Shown one piece after another: positions 18,209 to 27,237 of a stretch of DNA of 64,000 nt. The stretch is from Flavobacteriales bacterium UBA7878. GTDB taxonomy: Bacteria; Bacteroidota; Bacteroidia; Flavobacteriales; Schleiferiaceae. The DNA lies in contig DLRW01000037.1 of NCBI GenBank assembly GCA_002501205.1, forward strand, positions 19,844 through 83,843, written 5' to 3'. Under the pieces are notes generated by a model. The model was not told the DNA's origin. It was given only the letters and a program-made list of their open reading frames with translations, and did not search any database. The stretch's first letter is position 1. Each line of letters starts with the position of its first letter. A program made the translations under genes and the position numbers.

Positions 18209-19584
18209 TATTGACGTTTTTTAATTTGCTCTAAAACCACTTCTCTGGCCAAATCCCTTTCCATTAATCGATCCTCTAATCCATATGTTACCGGGATGTG
18301 CGGGATCACCCCTTGATTGCTGTTTTCTTGATTCAGGTTTAAACCATAGAAGAGATAATAGCGCGGAATACCTATTTGCAATCCACTATTCTGTAAGGTG
18401 ATTTGTTCTTGCGAGCCAGCGGCAAAGCCTTTGTAACGCGAAGCACTTTCTTCACCTATGATTATAGCATTGCTGTATTCTTTTAAATGTCGGGCCAGCA
18501 CACTGCCATTGGAAAAACTCAAACCATTAATAAGCACATAGATCTGACCTTGAAATGCGTTTTTATCTCGTTTTGGAAAGCGATATTTTTTCTCCTTTCC
18601 TTTCCAGGAAATGGATTTGCGCAGAAAGTCAACATGCAGCTCTCCATGGATGAGGTAGGGTAAAATCTCATCAACCATTTCATTCCGGCCACCGGTGTTA
18701 GCTCTCAGGTCAATTACTAAATGCTCGCTTTGGGCGGTATTAATGCTATCAAAAATGGCCTCATAAAAGTCATCCGGATCAATATCAAATTGCTTCATGC
18801 GATTTCGATCGAAGGAAGGGAGTTCTAGCCAGGCGGTATTGGATTCAAATCTCAAAGTGTAAAATGGGTCCTCAAGCTTGGGTTCTGCCTGTGGATTTAA
18901 ACGATTCACTTGGGCAAAAAGACTATCCCTACACAGGGCCCTTATCTGGCATTCGTGGATACTGTCATTTTTTAGGTATTGAATCTTAGCCAGGCCAGCT
19001 GTATCTACATAGAGATAGTATTGCCAATTAAACCCGGATTCAATCACATGATCTTTATAGCTCAGGATATTTGCATCCGCAGGGTTGCATTTACGGAGGA
19101 TGTCTACTATTTCAGTGCTGCTTAATCCATTGATTGAGAGGATTTCACTACCACGATTTAAGCATTGCTCTTTAGAATAATCCCTTTTTAAATAAAGTCG
19201 GCCTTCAATCAACCAAACAGCGATTGGGAGGTATAAATAGCGATTGGCCAGAAAGCCGGAGTGCACAGTATCCTGCCAGTTTCCAAGCCTATAATGACCT
19301 TCATTTGCCTGACTAGCCATGCGACTTATCCAATAAAAGGCTTTCTGATATGAGTAGCTTTGAGCTGAATCGTCTTTGATTTGGTTGAAGAGCTTTGTAC
19401 AGTGCTGATTCCAGAGTTCAGGACTTTGAAATTCGAATAGGCTAACCTGGTATTCTTCAATGGCAGTTTTTAGCTGTTGCAGATCTGTGAGGAGCTCATT
19501 CTTGCTCAAGTCCTGGGCCTTGATATTATTTGCTACCAGACTAAAGAGTAGCAAGCTGAAATATAAAATTAAGGGCTTTCGCAT
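18208..19584 (-). CDS. S41 family (tail-specific/tricorn-type) peptidase, exported
   Basis: About 458 residues from the ATG at 19584, which begins a signal peptide (MRKPLILYFSLLLFSLVANNIKAQ). The C-terminal half carries the S41 core: HLVIDLRANTGGRNEMV, then GQIYVLINGLSFSNGSVLA with the likely nucleophile Ser in SFSN, and AIIIGEESASRYKGFAAGS. A PDZ-like segment (GSEILSINGLSSTEIVDILRKC) lies at about 150-170. S41 enzymes cut unfolded or tagged substrates through a Ser-Lys pair. It should act in the periplasm or outer membrane. The gene overlaps the upstream hydrolase gene by 16 bases. Confidence 0.82.
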   Translation of the reverse strand: MRKPLILYFSLLLFSLVANNIKAQDLSKNELLTDLQQLKTAIEEYQVSLFEFQSPELWNQHCTKLFNQIKDDSAQSYSYQKAFYWISRMASQANEGHYRLGNWQDTVHSGFLANRYLYLPIAVWLIEGRLYLKRDYSKEQCLNRGSEILSINGLSSTEIVDILRKCNPADANILSYKDHVIESGFNWQYYLYVDTAGLAKIQYLKNDSIHECQIRALCRDSLFAQVNRLNPQAEPKLEDPFYTLRFESNTAWLELPSFDRNRMKQFDIDPDDFYEAIFDSINTAQSEHLVIDLRANTGGRNEMVDEILPYLIHGELHVDFLRKSISWKGKEKKYRFPKRDKNAFQGQIYVLINGLSFSNGSVLARHLKEYSNAIIIGEESASRYKGFAAGSQEQITLQNSGLQIGIPRYYLFYGLNLNQENSNQGVIPHIPVTYGLEDRLMERDLAREVVLEQIKKRQ

Positions 19585-20519
19585 CGGTCCAATATCCATT
19601 CAATCAAATAGTTTTCATCTACTATAGTCCAGGAATGGCAATTGCGATTCCCCTCCTTATCAAAGCCTTTTCCACTGGTGCTGATAATTTCAAAGTCTGA
19701 ATGCTCAAGATTTATGAGGCAGGTGGATAAGCCTTGCAGGTCAAATGAATTAATATCGAAATAAGAGGCCCCTCTTTCATTGGACCACCATTCCATATCT
19801 GGCTCATGAATAAGTAAGAGGCTCGTTCCCAGAAGAAGCTGATCACGGCTGCAAGTACTATCACTATAGGAATGCACCGAAGCATTGCGGTAGCGCTCCG
19901 GACATTCTTCAGGACTGCAGCCCATTTCTCGAGCATAGTGCTCCTGCATAAGATTCGCCTCCCAAAGCATGCCCCCTTTAAACTTATTTTTATTCCAATG
20001 AGCGGATTGATAAAAGCGCTCCATATCTAAAGGTGCATCAACCGCAAAGGCAGCGCGTATTCGAATGTTGAATGCGGATTTTCCTGCCGCACAATATTGC
20101 ACATATCGTAAAGCTCGAGTGCCGCTAGCGGATATACCACCAATAATCAGGGCGTTTTCAGGAAAGGAGTAGCTGGCAAGCACTTTTCCCAGCAAACTGT
20201 CCAGTACCTCCAAACCACGGTCTTTGAGATAAAGCTCGGGGAATACTTGCGTGCTGCTGGTGTAGAGGATGGCCAATCCACTATTTAGGGCAAGGTCGCG
20301 CCATTGGTAGGGACTTTCATTTAAAGACTCTAAAGGAGGTAAGTGGGTATAGTCACGAATGAGTAAACCTTTAACCCGAGGATTTTCTGGCAGAATTAGC
20401 AAGGCAGCGTTTTTAGTACTGTCCCTAGCATCCAGGTAAAAGAACTGAGTTTTTTGAGCAAAGCCGGAAAAAAGGCTTCCAAAGCTGAGCAGGATAATAA
20501 GTAGCGGGGATTTAGGCAT
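19569..20519 (-). CDS. Exported alpha/beta-hydrolase-like protein
   Basis: About 316 residues from the ATG at 20519, which begins a signal peptide (MPKSPLLIILLSFGSLFSGFAQ); this start is 28 bases after the upstream stop. A nucleophile-elbow-like motif, GGISASGTRAL (GxSxSG), and a late His in CHSWTIVDENYLIEWI are consistent with an alpha/beta-hydrolase. Cys residues in CSPEECPERY suggest disulfides in the exported protein. The fold is an inference from these motifs; no substrate can be given. It precedes the S41 peptidase gene with a short overlap. Confidence 0.62.
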   Translation of the reverse strand: MPKSPLLIILLSFGSLFSGFAQKTQFFYLDARDSTKNAALLILPENPRVKGLLIRDYTHLPPLESLNESPYQWRDLALNSGLAILYTSSTQVFPELYLKDRGLEVLDSLLGKVLASYSFPENALIIGGISASGTRALRYVQYCAAGKSAFNIRIRAAFAVDAPLDMERFYQSAHWNKNKFKGGMLWEANLMQEHYAREMGCSPEECPERYRNASVHSYSDSTCSRDQLLLGTSLLLIHEPDMEWWSNERGASYFDINSFDLQGLSTCLINLEHSDFEIISTSGKGFDKEGNRNCHSWTIVDENYLIEWILDRCESP

Positions 20520-20547
20520 GCTTAAACATACTAAATTCCCCTTGTAA

Positions 20548-21270
20548 TCAGCGCAAAGCGAAGTCAATATGGTAATGATCATCATGCAGTTTATCCACTA
20601 CTGGACTAAGAGCTAAGGCAAAGTAAATCCCCCTTTTTTTTATTTCCTTGCCGGTTGGACTGCGATAGAAATCATCCTTGAGGTTGATTTTGAGAATCAC
20701 TTTCTTAATCCGTAAACCCTGTTTTTTGGCGGCATTGTCCAGGGCTAGTATATGTTTAGCCATGGTTTCGAAATCAATCTCCACATTGGAGTTCAAAATC
20801 AATTTACCGGATGAATCGAAATTTAAAAGGTAATGCCAGATTCCCCAATGATCGTAAAATGTTGCTGGTCGATTTCCCTTTTTTAAGGGAACCATGAAAT
20901 CAACGCTCATACCATTGCGATGCGTGCGATGAACTAATTGCTTACCTCCTTTACGGGAGGAACATTCCATATAATAGAATTTGCGTTCAGGACAAGTTTT
21001 CTCGCATGCGGCATAAGCATCTTTTAAGGTGTGATAAACTTTGGAGTTGAGGTAGCCATTGCCTAAAATATAGTAGCTGGTTAAACTGAAGTATTTGGCA
21101 TTTTTAAGGCGGTAATCAATGAGGTATCCGTTTTCCAAACTGCCCTTTCCTGGACTACCATGTGAAATGCTTTTCCCCTTATTTCGATGAAAGAACTGCG
21201 GCATGCAGGAGCCGGTTAAAACCAGGAAGACCAATAGCAGCGTTCCCTTTACAATTTTCCCTTTTCGCAT
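20548..21270 (-). CDS. MepA-like LAS metallopeptidase, lipoprotein
   Basis: A 240-residue protein with a lipobox (VLTGSC, Cys 22) after a basic and hydrophobic signal. The LAS-type zinc ligands are visible: HRNGMSVD (HxxGxxxD-like) near residue 118-125 and DDHYHID near 233. The latter matches the GHDDHFHIR of the penicillin-insensitive murein endopeptidase MepA (M74). Such enzymes cut D-Ala-mDAP crosslinks in peptidoglycan. It would be anchored in the membrane facing the periplasm. It is the first gene of the eight-gene minus-strand operon. The assignment to LAS is fairly sure; exact specificity is not. Confidence 0.75.
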   Translation of the reverse strand: MRKGKIVKGTLLLVFLVLTGSCMPQFFHRNKGKSISHGSPGKGSLENGYLIDYRLKNAKYFSLTSYYILGNGYLNSKVYHTLKDAYAACEKTCPERKFYYMECSSRKGGKQLVHRTHRNGMSVDFMVPLKKGNRPATFYDHWGIWHYLLNFDSSGKLILNSNVEIDFETMAKHILALDNAAKKQGLRIKKVILKINLKDDFYRSPTGKEIKKRGIYFALALSPVVDKLHDDHYHIDFALR

Positions 21271-21323
21271 TTAACCTGTTTATAGGGAAACGAGAAGATG
21301 GGGAGGATATTAGAGGAGGCTGG

Positions 21324-21372
21324 TACTTGGTGGTTAGTAGTTAGTACTTGGTAGTTGGTAGTTGGTAGTTGG
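21324..21372. repeat. Seven tandem heptanucleotide repeats (TAGTTGG type)
   Basis: Seven consecutive 7-base units: TACTTGG, TGGTTAG, TAGTTAG, TACTTGG and then TAGTTGG three times. They lie between the end of the permease gene and the start of the MepA-like operon. Three units are exact copies, the others differ in 1-3 bases. Confidence 0.85.
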
Positions 21373-21381
21373 GGGAAAACA

Positions 21382-22626
21382 CTACTCGTAGCGTAAGCTT
21401 TCTATTGGATCCAGTCGACTGGCTTTAAGGGCAGGGTAGAAGCCGGACAGAAGCCCTACCAAGAAACAAATGATAGCCGAAAGGCTCATCCAGGCCCAAG
21501 GAATTATAAAGGCTCCTCCCACTAACATGGAGATGCCATTTCCGATTAGGATTCCGAAAATAATACCTGCTAATCCGCCGAGAAAGCAAATGGCAATGGC
21601 TTCGGTTAAAAACTGGCTAAGGATAGCATTGGATTTTGCACCAATCGCTTTGCGGATGCCAATTTCACTGGTTCTTTCCGTTACAGAAACCAGCATGATA
21701 TTCATTAAGGCGATGGCAGCTCCTAATAAAGTGACGGCTGCAATAATAATCGCGGCCATGCTTACATAACTAAGGTTATCGATCAAACTTTCGCTTACGC
21801 TGTCACTCTTAATGATATTGAAATTGGTTTCTTCCTTGGGCTTTAATTTTCGAACGGCCCGCATGATGGCGGTAGCTTCGTCTACTACTGACTCTAAGTC
21901 TGCGCTTTCCAAAGCCATCACATTTACCGCAAAACTTCGACTGGCGGTTGCATATTTGCTGCGGGCCTTGGTAATGGGGATGAATAAAGATTTATCTCCA
22001 CCAAAACCAAAGGAGTTACCCTTGGGTGCCAGTACTCCTACAACTCGATAACGAGCATCTCCAATACTGATGAATTTCCCCAGTGGGCTTTCTTTAGGGA
22101 AGAGGTTACTTACAATATCCTGACCAATGAGCGCTACTGCTGCGGCATCTTTAATATCGTTTAAGCTGAGGTTTCGCCCACTTTCCAATTCATAACCACC
22201 GGTATGTAAATAGTTTTCATCAGCGGCCATGACCGATACATTCGGATTGGTTTTTAGGTTTTTGTATTTAGCTTCGGCAATGCCAGTGGCCTGGAAAGAA
22301 ACACTGGTGCGAGCGCGAGTAGCAGGCATACGTTCCTTAAAATTCATCGCCTCATAATAGGTGATGGCCGGAAAGTTTTTAGGCCGCTCTCCACTGCGGC
22401 CAATGCGAATATTAGGACCACGGTTTTGGATGGTAAAGGTATTGGCTCCCAATAGAGCGAACTGCCCGGTAAGGGAGGACTTAATTGCATCTATCGCGGT
22501 AAGTATTCCAACCAAAGCGGTAATACCAATGGCAATAATTAATGCCGTCAATATGGTACGCAGCGCCTGGCTTTTTATACTTTGCAGGGCAATTTTTAAG
22601 TACTCGAAAAAGATATTCTTTCCCAT
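21382..22626 (-). CDS. MacB-like ABC transporter permease (FtsX domain)
   Basis: A 414-residue protein with the MacB/FtsX architecture. TM1 is at about 17-40 (SQALRTILTALIIAIGITALVGIL) and a periplasmic MacB_PCD core at about 45-270 (YYEAMNFKERMP, VALIGQDIVSNLFPKESPLGK). Three more TM segments fill about 285-405 with the FtsX signature TSEIGIRKAIGAKSNAILSQFLTEAI. These permeases form mechanotransmission complexes that export lipoproteins, peptides or drugs. No ATPase gene is next to it. An adaptor gene starts at the left edge, 20 kb away. A TAATTTAG box lies four bases before the ATG. Confidence 0.88.
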   Translation of the reverse strand: MGKNIFFEYLKIALQSIKSQALRTILTALIIAIGITALVGILTAIDAIKSSLTGQFALLGANTFTIQNRGPNIRIGRSGERPKNFPAITYYEAMNFKERMPATRARTSVSFQATGIAEAKYKNLKTNPNVSVMAADENYLHTGGYELESGRNLSLNDIKDAAAVALIGQDIVSNLFPKESPLGKFISIGDARYRVVGVLAPKGNSFGFGGDKSLFIPITKARSKYATASRSFAVNVMALESADLESVVDEATAIMRAVRKLKPKEETNFNIIKSDSVSESLIDNLSYVSMAAIIIAAVTLLGAAIALMNIMLVSVTERTSEIGIRKAIGAKSNAILSQFLTEAIAICFLGGLAGIIFGILIGNGISMLVGGAFIIPWAWMSLSAIICFLVGLLSGFYPALKASRLDPIESLRYE

Positions 22627-22670
22627 GCCCCTAAATTACGATTATAGCCGTGATTGGAGGCTTCAAAAGC

Positions 22671-25106
22671 ATGACAGATCCAAAAAAGCATAATCAAAGC
22701 GCTCCAATACTTCTTTTAGGCTGGGATGGAGCGGAGTGGTCGGTGATCCGAAGCCTTATAGAACAAGGCGAAATGCCCCATTTCCAGATGCTATTAGCCC
22801 ATGGGAGCGAAGGGGCTCTGGCTAGCTTGCAGCCTATGATTAGCCCATTATTATGGACTTCGGTTGCTACCGGCAAAAGAGCCCATGAGCATGGTATTTT
22901 GGGATTTGTGGAAGAGAGCTTAGAAGGCCCCAAAGCAATTTCGAGTTTGCAGCGCCGGGTTCCCGCCTTGTGGAATATTCTTTCAGAAGCAGGGATATCT
23001 TGCCAGGTCTTAAACTGGTGGCCTTCTAATCCTGCAGAAGTGATTCAGGGCGATATGATTTCGAATTTGGCTTTCGCCGATGGGGATTTGCGTGGACAAT
23101 ATTATCCTGAAGAATGGGGAGACTTTTTAGGTTCCGAAAGAGAGAAGGTTCAAAATTTAGATCCCGAGATTTTGGTGGGCTTTTTCCCTGAAATGCCTGC
23201 TGAGCTATTACTGGAGGATCCTTTGGTGCAGAAAGTAGGACGCATTTTAATGCGAAGTCGAATGCAGTTCCATTGTGCTATGGCCATGCTGCAAAAAGAA
23301 GCCCAATGCCGAATGTTCTATTTCGAAGCCCTGGATCAATTACAGCATTTGGGAGCCACCTATTATCCTCCCCAGCAGACGCAGATTTCGGATTCAGATT
23401 TCAAGCACTATCAATACATAATTAGGGCAGCATATCGTTGGCATGATGCTATGTTGGGAAGTATGCTCAATAAGGCCGCCGGACATAATTTAATCTTGAT
23501 TTCGGATCATGGCTTTGAACTTTCCGCCGGAAGGCAAAAAGAACTCCCGAATTTGCCCGCAGCACCCGCTTCAGAACATCGGGCATTTGGAGTATTTGCG
23601 GCCACCGGCCCTGATTTTGTGGCAAGTCAAAAGCTATATGGCATTAGTCTTCTGGACATAGTACCTACAATTTTGCATCATTTCCAATTGCCCCTGGCGA
23701 AGGATATGGAAGGGCGAATCATTAAGGAACTATTCCGAAATAAACGCGCCGCCAGTTGGCTACCTACTTGGGATCTTATTAAAAGTTCTCAGTTTTTAGA
23801 AGTCCATCCACAACTAGGTCAAAACGATGCCCTGCGCGATTTGGAGGACTTGCAATACATCGATTTAGCCCATACTCAACAAAAGGGCATTCGCGAAGAG
23901 CAGGATTACAATAAGGCGATTAGCCTCCGAGAAGTGGGGGCTTATTCTGAAGCGCTGCAAATTTGCGATCATCATTGGTTAAACAGTCATCAGGCCTACC
24001 GATGGTATATTTTAAAGGCACGCTTAATTCTAAATAGCGGAGATTCGGCCCTTTGGGAGCGCTTTTGGGCTGGACTTAAACCAGAATTTCAGGCCGATTT
24101 ACAATTGCGATTTTGCCATGCCCTGGCCTTATTGCAAAGTGGGCAAGCAGAACAAGCCTTAGTGGAAATGCTAGCCCTTGAGCAAAGTGGCTTGCAAAGT
24201 CCTGCCCTGTATCAGGAAATGGGACATGCCTTGTTTGTGGCTGGTCAATGGGAGGGCGCGGATCAACAATTTGATCGCGCATTAGCGCTAAATCAAGAAT
24301 ACAGTCCGGCATTAAACGGCAAGGCTCAGGTGGCCTTTGCCAAAGGGGCTTATGACGATTTTGAAATATGGGCCAATCAGGCCTTGAGCCTTAAAATGCA
24401 TCAACCCCATTTGCATTATCTCTGGGCTTTACACTATCATCAATCGGGGGATAGCGAATCTTGTCGTAAGGCATTGCAACTATGTTTGCGGATGGCGCCT
24501 AAACATCAAAAAGCCCTGGCCTTAAGAGATGATCTGATCGGCAAAAGCCCTAAAGCCAGTAGCATTATTGTAAGTGGTTTCCCTCGATCGGGTACCAGTT
24601 TTATGATGGCCCTTTTGGAAGCCAGTGGTTTGGAATTGTTGAAGGATGATGTTCGTGAGGCGGATGGCCATAATCCCAATGGCTATTATGAATGGGAGGC
24701 CCTGAAAAGTTTACCGCAAGGGGCTGAGCTTCCTCAAACCGATGGTAAAGCCTTAAAAGTAGTGGCACCGCTTTTACCTTATTTACCTGCCGATCGAAAG
24801 TATAAGGTCTTGTGGATGGAAAGGCCCTTACTTGAGATCATCCTCTCTCAAGCGAAGATGAGAGGAGAGGCCGCCAGTTTGGAAAATTTCCCTTTTCAGA
24901 AAGGTCAACAATTAGAAAGGGAAAGACAGCGTTTTCAGCTGTGGTTGGATCAACAGCCTTATGTCGAATGGATGGAGGTTTCCTACCGAGACTTGTTAAA
25001 AGGTGAACTACTAGGAGAAATTAGTCGGTTTTTAAACCATAAGGTGACGCGGGAACAGTGGGAAAAGACAGTTGATCCGCAATTGCATCGAAACAAAATT
25101 GGCTAG
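22671..25106 (+). CDS. AlkP-superfamily phosphodiesterase - TPR - sulfotransferase-like fusion
   Basis: About 811 residues from the ATG at 22671; a GGAGG ten bases upstream supports this start over the GTG at 22650. Residues about 10-385 form a type I phosphodiesterase/nucleotide pyrophosphatase domain: LLGWDGAEW (metal Asp), LLWTSVATGKRAHEHGI (nucleophile region), ISDHGFEL (metal Asp/His) and SEHRAFGVF (metal His). TPR-like repeats fill about 415-620 (HALFVAGQWEGADQQFDRAL). The C-terminal part (about 630-811) has the sulfotransferase 5'-PSB loop IIVSGFPRSGTSFMMALLEASG-like motif and a later VEWMEVSYRDLL. No signal peptide or TM. The three-domain order is unusual; the joint function is unknown. 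Confidence 0.85.
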   Translation: MTDPKKHNQSAPILLLGWDGAEWSVIRSLIEQGEMPHFQMLLAHGSEGALASLQPMISPLLWTSVATGKRAHEHGILGFVEESLEGPKAISSLQRRVPALWNILSEAGISCQVLNWWPSNPAEVIQGDMISNLAFADGDLRGQYYPEEWGDFLGSEREKVQNLDPEILVGFFPEMPAELLLEDPLVQKVGRILMRSRMQFHCAMAMLQKEAQCRMFYFEALDQLQHLGATYYPPQQTQISDSDFKHYQYIIRAAYRWHDAMLGSMLNKAAGHNLILISDHGFELSAGRQKELPNLPAAPASEHRAFGVFAATGPDFVASQKLYGISLLDIVPTILHHFQLPLAKDMEGRIIKELFRNKRAASWLPTWDLIKSSQFLEVHPQLGQNDALRDLEDLQYIDLAHTQQKGIREEQDYNKAISLREVGAYSEALQICDHHWLNSHQAYRWYILKARLILNSGDSALWERFWAGLKPEFQADLQLRFCHALALLQSGQAEQALVEMLALEQSGLQSPALYQEMGHALFVAGQWEGADQQFDRALALNQEYSPALNGKAQVAFAKGAYDDFEIWANQALSLKMHQPHLHYLWALHYHQSGDSESCRKALQLCLRMAPKHQKALALRDDLIGKSPKASSIIVSGFPRSGTSFMMALLEASGLELLKDDVREADGHNPNGYYEWEALKSLPQGAELPQTDGKALKVVAPLLPYLPADRKYKVLWMERPLLEIILSQAKMRGEAASLENFPFQKGQQLERERQRFQLWLDQQPYVEWMEVSYRDLLKGELLGEISRFLNHKVTREQWEKTVDPQLHRNKIG

Positions 25107-25145
25107 TCCGCGCCTTTTATAGATTTTTGCCCAGTTTTACGGATT

Positions 25146-25994
25146 ATGAAGGATAAGAAACAAAAGGAGAGTTTAAAGTATTTAGGAGCGATTAGCGGTT
25201 TATTAGCTGCCTATGGAGCCGATGCTCAAATCAAATACGTTGATTTAGCCGATACTACTCTGAATACCAATAATGCCTATTGGGATCTGGATATTGATGA
25301 AGACAGCCTGGGGGTTGTTGACTATCGTTTTATTCAATATGTGGATACTTCCATTTTTAATGTGAGTGGCAATTTCGTGCAATCTCGCGGAGTGGCTGCC
25401 AATTCAATTATTGGCCTTGACTATGGAAATTACGCTTATCCTTTCAACCTGAGTCCTGGAGATAGTATTGGACCAAACTCGGTTTACAAGGGCAGTGGAG
25501 GTAGCTATTCCTTAGGTCAGCTTTCCATGATAAGCAATGGAACCGGTAGTCCAAACGATAAGTTCAATGGAGCTTTGAATGGCTTAATTGGAGTGCGCTT
25601 TCGCGCGGAAGTAGATGATACTCTCCGTAATTTTTATGGTTGGATTCGAGTAGATGTAGCTGCTGATTATAAATCCATCACCATTAAGGATTATGGTTAT
25701 AATGAGCAGTATGGTGAAGGTATCGTAGCCGGTGAAGGTTCAAACTGGATTGGCTTGGAGGAAATTGAGGAGCAAGTGTTTGGTTTACATCAATTAGATG
25801 AAAGCCTCTTTTTTGAAATCCCTGAAGGCCAGGCTCAATTGCAAATTTTTAGCTTAGGCGGTGCCTTGGTTTGGGAGAAAGAATATGAGAAGGGGTCCGC
25901 TCGTGTAGACCTCCAGAAATTGGAAAAGGGCATGTATATCGCTCGCCTTCACAATAGAGAAAGCAGCGAAGAAATTCGCGTTCTGGTTTACTAA
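25146..25994 (+). CDS. Exported protein with divergent T9SS type A sorting domain
   Basis: A 282-residue protein. The N-terminus (KDKKQKESLKYLGAISGLLAAYGADAQ) is an export signal ending in ADAQ. The middle part is beta-rich (DSLGVVDYRFIQYVDTS, YGWIRVDVAADYKSITIKDYGYN), a pattern seen in T9SS cargo of unknown role. The last 75 residues (LHQLDESLFFEIPEGQAQLQIF, GGALVWEKEY, LEKGMYIARL) fit a type A sorting domain in which the usual YPNP is replaced. A GATTTTTG box precedes it, but weakly. It converges with lhgO with a four-base overlap of the 3' ends. Confidence 0.7.
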   Translation: MKDKKQKESLKYLGAISGLLAAYGADAQIKYVDLADTTLNTNNAYWDLDIDEDSLGVVDYRFIQYVDTSIFNVSGNFVQSRGVAANSIIGLDYGNYAYPFNLSPGDSIGPNSVYKGSGGSYSLGQLSMISNGTGSPNDKFNGALNGLIGVRFRAEVDDTLRNFYGWIRVDVAADYKSITIKDYGYNEQYGEGIVAGEGSNWIGLEEIEEQVFGLHQLDESLFFEIPEGQAQLQIFSLGGALVWEKEYEKGSARVDLQKLEKGMYIARLHNRESSEEIRVLVY

Positions 25995-27211
25995 GCTTTT
26001 ACTTTAGGTACAAATCCCGCCATGTCGAGAATTTCATCGGCAATGGCTAAACTGGCTGTAGCGGCAGGAGAGGGAGCATTGAGCACATGCACTGAATTCC
26101 CGAATTTTTCGATTTTAAAATCATCCACCAGATCACCATTATGCTTTAAAGCCTGAGCCCTAACACCAGCACGTACCGGGCGAATGTCTTCCATCTGTAA
26201 TTCAGGAATCATTTTCCGTAAGGCATCTAAAAAGAGTTTCTTGGAAAAAGCTCGTTTCATTTCTTCAATTCCCTGTCCGGCATGACGGCTAAATAATTTC
26301 CAGGTTCCGGGGTAAGTAAGGGATTCGAAAGTATCTCTAAAGCTAAAGGATTTAGGGCTGTAGCCTTCGCGTTTAAAGGAGAATACGGCATTAGGACCAC
26401 ATTCTACACTGCCATCTACCATGCGTGTAAAGTGCACACCCAGAAAGGGGAAATCAGGGTCGGGCACTGGGTAAATCAAGTGCTTTACTTTATGCCTGGC
26501 TTTTTCCGTTAATTCGTAATAATCGCCACGGAAGCCTACAATTTTTAAATTGGGTTTAGCCCCTTCTTTACGGGCCAATCGATCACTTTGTAAGCCGGCA
26601 CAAAAGATCTTGTGCTGGGTATAAAAGTCGCCTTTATTGGTACGTAGCCCTTCTTTGCCATCTTCGCGAAAGCTCTCCTCAAATTGGGTGCTCAGGAACA
26701 ATTCGCTTTTGGGATTACGAGCTTTAATCAGTTCCACCAATTTTTGGCAAAATCCAACATAGTCGATAATTCCGGTTACAGGTACGCGAATGGCTTTGAT
26801 GCCCCGGCTATAGGGCTCAATTTCACGAATGGCATCCGGACCAATCATCTCAATACCTTCAATTTGATTGGCCTGACCTTTTTCGAAAATGCTTTGTAAA
26901 ATGGGCAGTTCCTTCTCTTCAGTAGCTAAAATGATTTTACCACAAATGTCGTGAGCCACCCCATGTTCTTTGGCAAATGCCACAATTTGCTTACGCCCAT
27001 TGGTACAATTAAGTGCTTTGAAACTGCCGGGTTTATAGTAGATACCTGAATGAATAACCCCTGAATTTCGTCCGGTTTGATGCGCGCCTAAATGATCTTC
27101 TTTCTCCAGAATCGCAATACGATGTTCAGGAAAAGCCATCTGGTATTTATAGGCTGTGGCTAAACCAACAATACCACCTCCGATTACTATAAGATCAAAA
27201 TTGCGGTCCAT
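25991..27211 (-). CDS. lhgO: L-2-hydroxyglutarate oxidase/dehydrogenase
   Basis: A 406-residue FAD-dependent oxidoreductase of the DAO family. It has the dinucleotide site IVIGGGIVGLATAY near residues 8-21 and LhgO-typical blocks: HQTGRNSGVIHSGIYYKPGS, ALNCTNGRKQ, GFRGDYYEL and RPVRAGVRAQALKH. It oxidises L-2-hydroxyglutarate to 2-oxoglutarate and passes electrons to the quinone pool at the membrane. This fits metabolite repair alongside the TCA cycle. A TACCTTCG box lies 13 bases before the ATG. Confidence 0.92.
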   Translation of the reverse strand: MDRNFDLIVIGGGIVGLATAYKYQMAFPEHRIAILEKEDHLGAHQTGRNSGVIHSGIYYKPGSFKALNCTNGRKQIVAFAKEHGVAHDICGKIILATEEKELPILQSIFEKGQANQIEGIEMIGPDAIREIEPYSRGIKAIRVPVTGIIDYVGFCQKLVELIKARNPKSELFLSTQFEESFREDGKEGLRTNKGDFYTQHKIFCAGLQSDRLARKEGAKPNLKIVGFRGDYYELTEKARHKVKHLIYPVPDPDFPFLGVHFTRMVDGSVECGPNAVFSFKREGYSPKSFSFRDTFESLTYPGTWKLFSRHAGQGIEEMKRAFSKKLFLDALRKMIPELQMEDIRPVRAGVRAQALKHNGDLVDDFKIEKFGNSVHVLNAPSPAATASLAIADEILDMAGFVPKVKA

Positions 27212-27224
27212 GCATTAATTTTTG

Positions 27225-27232
27225 CGAAGGTA
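27225..27232 (-). promoter_or_regulatory. Putative -7 box (TACCTTCG) for lhgO
   Basis: On the minus strand, TACCTTCG differs in one base from TAnnTTTG and lies 13 bases before the lhgO ATG. Confidence 0.4.
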
Positions 27233-27237
27233 AGGAG

